NCBI RefSeq assembly: GCF_038024065.1
Contig: NZ_CP150667.1
Location: 744,001 to 808,000 of the forward strand
DNA length: 64,000 nucleotides
Reading direction: 5' to 3'
Source: Polaribacter sejongensis
Lineage (GTDB): Bacteria > Bacteroidota > Bacteroidia > Flavobacteriales > Flavobacteriaceae
Shown here: in pieces, positions 59,646 to 64,000 of the stretch
How positions within the stretch are numbered: position 1 is the first letter of the stretch
Layout of the letters: each line of letters begins with the position of its first letter
Translations under genes and position numbers: made by a program
The notes under the pieces: generated by a model
Told to the model about the DNA's origin: nothing
The model's input: only the letters and a program-made list of their open reading frames with translations
Databases searched by the model: none

Positions 59646-62423
59646 TTATCTCACTAATTGTTTTTGAGATGGTTTAAATTTAGTTAATACAATACCGTCT
59701 ACAGCTGCTTCATATTCTGCCATAGTTGGTGTTCTACCTAAAATTGTAGACAATACAACTACTGGTGTAGAAGATAATAAAGATTCTCCTTTTTTCTCAC
59801 CAGAATCTTTAACAACTCTTCCTTGGAATAAACGTGTAGATGTTGCCATTACTGTATCTCCTGGAGCCGCTTTTTCTTGGTTCCCCATACATAAGTTACA
59901 ACCTGGACGCTCTAAATACAACATATTTTCATATCCTGTACGTGCTACTCCTTTTGGTGCATTATCATCAAATTCGAAACCAGAGTATTTTACTAAAACA
60001 TCCCAATCTCCTTCTGCTTTTAACTCATCTACAATATTGTATGTTGGAGGTGCAACAACTAAAGGTGCTTTAAATTCTACTTTACCATATTGAGCCTCAA
60101 CATTCTTTAACATTTGAGCTAATATTTTCATATCACCCTTGTGAACCATACAAGATCCTACGAAACCTAAATCTACTTTTTTAGTTCCTCCGTAGTAAGA
60201 TAATGGTCTAATATTATCGTGCGTATAACGTTTAGAAACGTCATCATTATTTACATCTGGATCAGCAATCATTGGTTCTGCGATTTCATCTAAATCGATC
60301 ACAACTTCTGCATGATACTTCGCATTTGCATCTGGTCTTAAAGAAGGTTTAATTCCTGTTTTAAGTTCTACAATTCTATTTTCTGCTTTTTCCACTAAAC
60401 CTTTAAGAACTTGACCTGCATTGTCCATTCCTTTATCAATCATGATTTGGATACGACCTTTTGCAATCTCTAAAGATTCAATTAAAGTATCATCTTCTGA
60501 AATACAGATAGACGCTTTTGCTTTCATCTCTGCAGTCCAATCTGTAAATGTAAATGCTTCATCTGAAGTCAATGTACCAATATGAACCTCAATGATTCTA
60601 CCTTGGAAAACGTTTTCTCCACCAAATTGCTTTAACATTTGAGATTGTGTAGCGTGTACTACATCACGGAAATCCATATAAGATTTCATTTGTCCTTTAA
60701 AAGTAACTTTTACTGATTCTGGAATTGGCATAGAAGCCTCACCTGTAGCTAATGCTAAGGCTACGGTTCCAGAATCTGCTCCAAAAGCAACACCTTTAGA
60801 CATACGTGTGTGAGAATCTCCACCAATAATAATGTCCCAATCTCCTACTGTAAGATCGTTTAATACTTTATGAATCACATCCGTCATTGGGAAATATTTC
60901 CCTTTAGGATCACGACCAGTAATTAAACCAAAGTCGTTCATAAAGCTCATTAATCTTGGAATATTCGCTTTAGATTTATCATCCCAAACTGAAGCTGTAT
61001 GACAACCAGATTGGTAAGCTCCATCTACAATTGGAGAAATCACTGTAGCAGCCATCATCTCTAATTCTTGAGAAGTCATTAAACCTGTAGTATCTTGAGA
61101 TCCTACAATATTAACTTCTACACGAACATCTGAACCTGCATGTAAAACAGCCCCTGGAGTTGTACCAACAGCATTTTTATTGAATATTTTTTCAACAGCA
61201 GTTAATCCTTGTCCTTCAATAGTAACTTCTTTTGATGGCGCATATACTGGCACAACATCAATATTTAAAACCTTAGAAGCAAATGTTTGTAATTTTTTAC
61301 CGAAAACAACAGCGTAAGAACCACCTGCTTTCATAAACTCCATTTTTTGTGGTGTAAATGCTGCAGAAATATCTTTTAACTCTTTATCTCCGTTATATAA
61401 TTTTTTCTCTTTTGTATTAATAGTAAGTACAGTACCTGTTGCAACAGAATACTCTTCTTTTAATACTGGATCTCCGTTTTCATCACGAATTGTGTTTCCT
61501 TCCGCATCTTTTTGTTGTACCCAGTTTTTAAGGTCTAAACCAATACCACCAGTTACACCAACAGTTGTTAAGAAAATAGGTGAAATTCCGTTTGTACCAG
61601 CAATTACCGGCGCAATATTAATAAATGGTACATAAGGACTCGATTTAATTCCTGTCCATAAAGCCACGTTATTTACACCAGACATTCTAGAAGAACCAAC
61701 TCCCATTGTTCCTTTTTCTGCAATTAACATCACTCTTTTATCTGGGTGCTGTGCTTGTACTGCTTTTAATTCTGCTTGTTGTTCTTTATTGTGCTCAAAT
61801 AAACACTGACCGTGTAATTCTCTATCTGAACGAGAGTGAGCATCACCACCTGGAGATAATAAATCTGTAGAAATATCACCTACTCCAGCGATAAATGTTA
61901 CTACATCAATTTTTTCATCTATTTCTGGTAATTTTGTGAAAAATTCCGCTTTAGCGTAACTTTTAATAATATCTATGGCAATTTTATTACCGTTATTAAA
62001 TGCCTCTTCTAAACGAGTCGTATCTGCTTCGTAAAGAAAAACTTGTGTTTTTAATACATCTGCTGCTTGTTTTGCAATGTCAGCATCTGATCCTAAGGCT
62101 AAATCTAATAGCACTTTTACAGATGGTCCACCTTTCATATGTGATAATTGCTCAAAAGCAGAAGAAGTTGTAATTTCTTTTACGATTGATTCACCTAAAA
62201 TAATCTCTTTTAAAAATTTAGCTTTCACACCAGCAGCACTTGTAGTTCCTGGTAAAACATTATATATAAAAAAGTTCAAAGATTCTTCTCTGTACTCGTT
62301 TTCTAAATCTTTAATTTGTTCAATGATTTTGCTTAGTAATTCTGCACCATCAATTGGTTGTGGATGAAGACCCTGTTCTTTACGTTCTTCTATCTGCTTA
62401 AGGTAGTCTTTATAAATACTCAT
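59646..62423 (-). CDS. acnB: Aconitate hydratase B / 2-methylisocitrate dehydratase
   Basis: A 925-residue AcnB-type enzyme. The N-terminal HEAT-like domain (MSIYKDYLKQIEERKEQGLHPQP ... LLDLALGSDADIAKQAADVL) is specific to this family. The swivel domain and cluster-binding part follow. Visible blocks include FIAGVGDISTDLLSPGGDAHSRSDRELHGQC, GEKGTMGVGSSRM-type loops (IAEKGTMGVGSSRMSG), GGDSHTRMSKGVAFGADSG, VDLGFVGSCMVHKGDMKIL and RPGCNLCMGNQ, which holds the [4Fe-4S] cysteines with the earlier GSC. It works in the TCA cycle and possibly in the methylcitrate cycle. The length is slightly above the E. coli protein (865). Confidence 0.95.
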   Translation of the reverse strand: MSIYKDYLKQIEERKEQGLHPQPIDGAELLSKIIEQIKDLENEYREESLNFFIYNVLPGTTSAAGVKAKFLKEIILGESIVKEITTSSAFEQLSHMKGGPSVKVLLDLALGSDADIAKQAADVLKTQVFLYEADTTRLEEAFNNGNKIAIDIIKSYAKAEFFTKLPEIDEKIDVVTFIAGVGDISTDLLSPGGDAHSRSDRELHGQCLFEHNKEQQAELKAVQAQHPDKRVMLIAEKGTMGVGSSRMSGVNNVALWTGIKSSPYVPFINIAPVIAGTNGISPIFLTTVGVTGGIGLDLKNWVQQKDAEGNTIRDENGDPVLKEEYSVATGTVLTINTKEKKLYNGDKELKDISAAFTPQKMEFMKAGGSYAVVFGKKLQTFASKVLNIDVVPVYAPSKEVTIEGQGLTAVEKIFNKNAVGTTPGAVLHAGSDVRVEVNIVGSQDTTGLMTSQELEMMAATVISPIVDGAYQSGCHTASVWDDKSKANIPRLMSFMNDFGLITGRDPKGKYFPMTDVIHKVLNDLTVGDWDIIIGGDSHTRMSKGVAFGADSGTVALALATGEASMPIPESVKVTFKGQMKSYMDFRDVVHATQSQMLKQFGGENVFQGRIIEVHIGTLTSDEAFTFTDWTAEMKAKASICISEDDTLIESLEIAKGRIQIMIDKGMDNAGQVLKGLVEKAENRIVELKTGIKPSLRPDANAKYHAEVVIDLDEIAEPMIADPDVNNDDVSKRYTHDNIRPLSYYGGTKKVDLGFVGSCMVHKGDMKILAQMLKNVEAQYGKVEFKAPLVVAPPTYNIVDELKAEGDWDVLVKYSGFEFDDNAPKGVARTGYENMLYLERPGCNLCMGNQEKAAPGDTVMATSTRLFQGRVVKDSGEKKGESLLSSTPVVVLSTILGRTPTMAEYEAAVDGIVLTKFKPSQKQLVR

Positions 62424-62664
62424 GAAAGAAATCTTTAGTTACTGTAGGCCTTTTTAATTCTTATAAACGAAAAGACAAACTGTAAAATTATTTATTTATT
62501 TTAGTATGACAAACTTACATTTTTTATATTAAAATTAAAAGATAAATAATAGATTGCGTAAATTAATGAATAAAAAAAAGTTATTCGGTAAAACACTGAT
62601 TTTAAATCAACAAAAAGGATTGTTTGTTGATTTATTTTGAAGTTTTAATAATTATATAGAAAAT

Positions 62665-62957
62665 GCAGACTAATAAGCCGAATCCTGTACCTTAAAAAGG
62701 TTCTTATCATTTATCTAGAGTTACAATTACTCGTAACTTCTATCTGCCTACCCTTTAGAATCGAGCGAGTAGCTCTCAAGCTCTAATTTACATGGCATTG
62801 CACCTCATAGAGTTTACCTGGTTTCACTACAGCCTAACTGTACATTCTTTCTGTTGCACTGGTCCTCAGCTCTCGCTGGACGGATGTTATCCGCTATGAT
62901 ACTCTTTGGTGTCCGGACTTTCCTACTTGTAAAAACAAGACGATAAGATAAGTCTGC
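62665..62957 (-). ncRNA. rnpB: RNase P RNA (bacterial type A)
   Basis: The ~293-nt catalytic RNA that trims the 5' end of tRNA precursors. On the minus strand it begins gcagactta and soon has AGGAAAGTCCGGAC, the universal P4-proximal CR-I. GCGAGAGCTGAGGACCAGTG, GTGAAACCAGGTAAACTC and GGTAGGCAGATAGAAG are further recognisable helices. Near the 3' end stands CAGGATTCGGCTTATTAGTCTGC, the other half of P4 and the P1 stem (gcagac pairs with gtctgc). The ends are set by that terminal stem. It lies between acnB and dnaJ, on the same strand, behind two terminators. Confidence 0.95.
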
Positions 62958-63000
62958 AATTTCTATATTATAGTATAAATTTATCTTTAGTCATAAAAAA

Positions 63001-63024
63001 AACCCACTCATAAATGAGTGGGAA
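63001..63024 (-). terminator. Second terminator downstream of dnaJ
   Basis: CCCACTCA / TGAGTGGG perfect 8-bp stem with a 4-nt loop, 5' A-run and 3' T-run on the minus strand. Its position just before rnpB lets the RNA have its own promoter free of read-through. Confidence 0.75.
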
Positions 63025-63045
63025 AAATTGCTATGAAAAAGAAAA

Positions 63046-63072
63046 AGTGTTGCCGATAAAATCAGCAACACT
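63046..63072 (-). terminator. Terminator of dnaJ
   Basis: GTGTTGCCGAT / ATCAGCAACAC stem (10 of 11 paired, 3-nt loop) followed by a T-rich run on the minus strand, 78 bp after the dnaJ stop codon. Confidence 0.8.
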
Positions 63073-63149
63073 ACAAATGTACATTAAATATTTAAATAAA
63101 ATACAACTTATTTTAAAAAGTCACCTATTTATTTAAAATTAACATTTTA

Positions 63150-64000
63150 TTAAGAGAACATGTCTTTTACTTTTTCAAAAAATGACTTGTCAGATTTATT
63201 TGGATTTGGTCTAAAATTCTCGTTGTCAGACATTTTATCAAAGAATTGTTTTTGTTCTTTATTCAATTCTTGTGGTGTCCAAACATTAATATGTATTAAG
63301 AAATCTCCAGTACCATATCTTTCTATACTTGGTAAACCTTTCCCTTTTAATCTTAAAATTTTACCAGATTGTGTACCAGCATCAATTTTAATTTTTACTT
63401 TACCTGTAACTGTATCCACTTCTTTACTTGTTCCTAAAACAGCTTCAGAGAAATTTACATATAAATCATAATGAATATTGGTTCCTTCTCTCTTTAAAAA
63501 ATCATGAGGAACTTCTTCAATTAATACTAATAAATCTCCAGCAACAGAGTTTTTACCAGGAGCTTCATTACCCTTTCCTCCTACTTTTAACTGAACACCT
63601 TCTGTAACACCAGCTGGAATATTAATTGGAACAGTTTCTTCTTTTATAATTAAACCTTGTGCATCTGCTTCACTTGGTTTTGTACTAATAATTTCTCCTG
63701 CACCAGAACAAGTACCACAAGTAGTTGCAGTTTGCATTCTACCTAAAATAGTATTGGTAACACGCATTTGTTGCCCAGAACCATTACACGTAGTACACGT
63801 TTTATAAGTAACTCCTTCTGCTTGTACTTTACGTCTAACTTTTACTTTCTTTTCTACTCCTTTGGCTATTTCTTCTAAAGTAAGTCTTACACGAATTCGC
63901 ATATTACTTCCTTTAACTCTAGCTTGTCGTTGGCCTCCGCCACCTCCAAAACCACCAAAACCGCCTCCGAAGCCACCGCCTCCGCCGCCAAAAATATCAC
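63150..64000 (-). CDS. dnaJ: Chaperone DnaJ, C-terminal part (runs off the window)
   Basis: The frame continues beyond Met at 63902 through a Gly/Phe-rich stretch (DIFGGGGGGFGGGFGGF) to the window edge; the J-domain lies outside. The substrate-binding part starts MRIRVRLTLEEIAKGVEKKVKVRRKVQAEGVTYKTC. In the zinc-finger region only two CxxCxGxG motifs are present, CTTCNGSG and CGTCSGAG, where E. coli DnaJ has four. The two C-terminal beta-domains (VPINIPAGVTEGVQLKVGGKGNEAPG; EVDTVTGKVKIKIDAGTQSGKILRLKGKGLPSIERYGTGDFLIHINVW) are normal. It is a co-chaperone of DnaK; the tail FFEKVKDMFS is typical of Flavobacteriia. Confidence 0.95.
   Translation of the reverse strand, partial: DIFGGGGGGFGGGFGGFGGGGGQRQARVKGSNMRIRVRLTLEEIAKGVEKKVKVRRKVQAEGVTYKTCTTCNGSGQQMRVTNTILGRMQTATTCGTCSGAGEIISTKPSEADAQGLIIKEETVPINIPAGVTEGVQLKVGGKGNEAPGKNSVAGDLLVLIEEVPHDFLKREGTNIHYDLYVNFSEAVLGTSKEVDTVTGKVKIKIDAGTQSGKILRLKGKGLPSIERYGTGDFLIHINVWTPQELNKEQKQFFDKMSDNENFRPNPNKSDKSFFEKVKDMFS

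Noticed and set aside
56934..62423. Aconitase pair as a recent duplication
   Set aside because: The two proteins belong to different aconitase families (AcnA-like of 755 and AcnB of 925 residues) with different domain order; many bacteria carry both.

Overview
The window is AT-rich DNA from a marine-type Flavobacteriaceae (Bacteroidota), probably close to Polaribacter or Tenacibaculum. I infer this from four things: the gene families present (CarboxypepD_reg-like outer-membrane receptors, OstA-like protein, split MacB-type exporter, Flavobacteriia-style DnaJ with two CxxCxGxG motifs), the Bacteroidota -7 promoter element TAnnTTTG in front of several genes, frequent TTG starts, and weak Shine-Dalgarno sequences. 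No database search was possible, so family names rest on motifs, length and context.

Layout. 1-4.6 kb: a small unknown protein, a secreted esterase, a TraB/ChaN-like lipoprotein, a truncated AraC remnant and an MFS transporter. 4.6-5.5 kb: an array of five ~81-bp hairpin units on a ~121-bp period, with a GIY-YIG nuclease gene sitting in one inter-unit spacer. 5.5-14 kb: a TonB-type outer-membrane receptor and a TolC/MacA/MacB-type efflux operon that ends in a two-domain DUF1566 lipoprotein. 14-17 kb: a mobile-DNA scar with a 5'-truncated reverse transcriptase and a divergent VirE-N/primase-like protein. 17-20 kb: patatin, luciferase-like oxidoreductase, thioredoxin-like protein and a small membrane protein. 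20-25.3 kb: a nitric-oxide operon (Rrf2 regulator, cupin, quinol-type NorB, truncated haemoglobin, porin). 25.5-27.4 kb: universal stress protein and an AraC regulator. 27.5-32.4 kb: a TetR-controlled redox/electrophile detoxification operon. 32.6-40.7 kb: housekeeping genes (RNA methyltransferase, polyphosphate glucokinase, GNAT, Ste24-type protease, RelA/SpoT, Fur family, PurA). 40.7-51.4 kb: a nitrite-reduction and NO-repair region (NirK-cytochrome c, NirV-like, SCO, Ric, an unknown 598-residue protein, a second Rrf2, a haem-copper-oxidase-like membrane protein, and a Ric paralogue lacking its N-terminal cysteines). 51.5-64 kb: OstA-like protein, class III aminotransferase, a duplicated-domain lipoprotein, Crp/Fnr regulator, M23 peptidase, two aconitases, RNase P RNA and the C-terminal part of DnaJ.

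The most coherent biology is a two-locus nitrite -> NO -> N2O module. NirK makes NO, NorB and the truncated haemoglobin remove it, and Ric repairs damaged iron centres. The two loci lie about 22 kb apart. Each has an Rrf2 regulator with the same C-x6-C-x5-C cysteine pattern, and each carries the same inverted repeat AAAGAT-N6-ATCTTT (24865-24882 and 47337-47354). Crp/Fnr-like TGAY-N4-RTCA palindromes precede four genes of the same network, and a Crp/Fnr regulator is encoded at 55.4 kb. The best candidates for undescribed biology are the GIY-YIG/hairpin array, the 598-residue protein of the nitrite cluster, the haem-copper-like protein paired with Rrf2, and the cysteine-less Ric paralogue.
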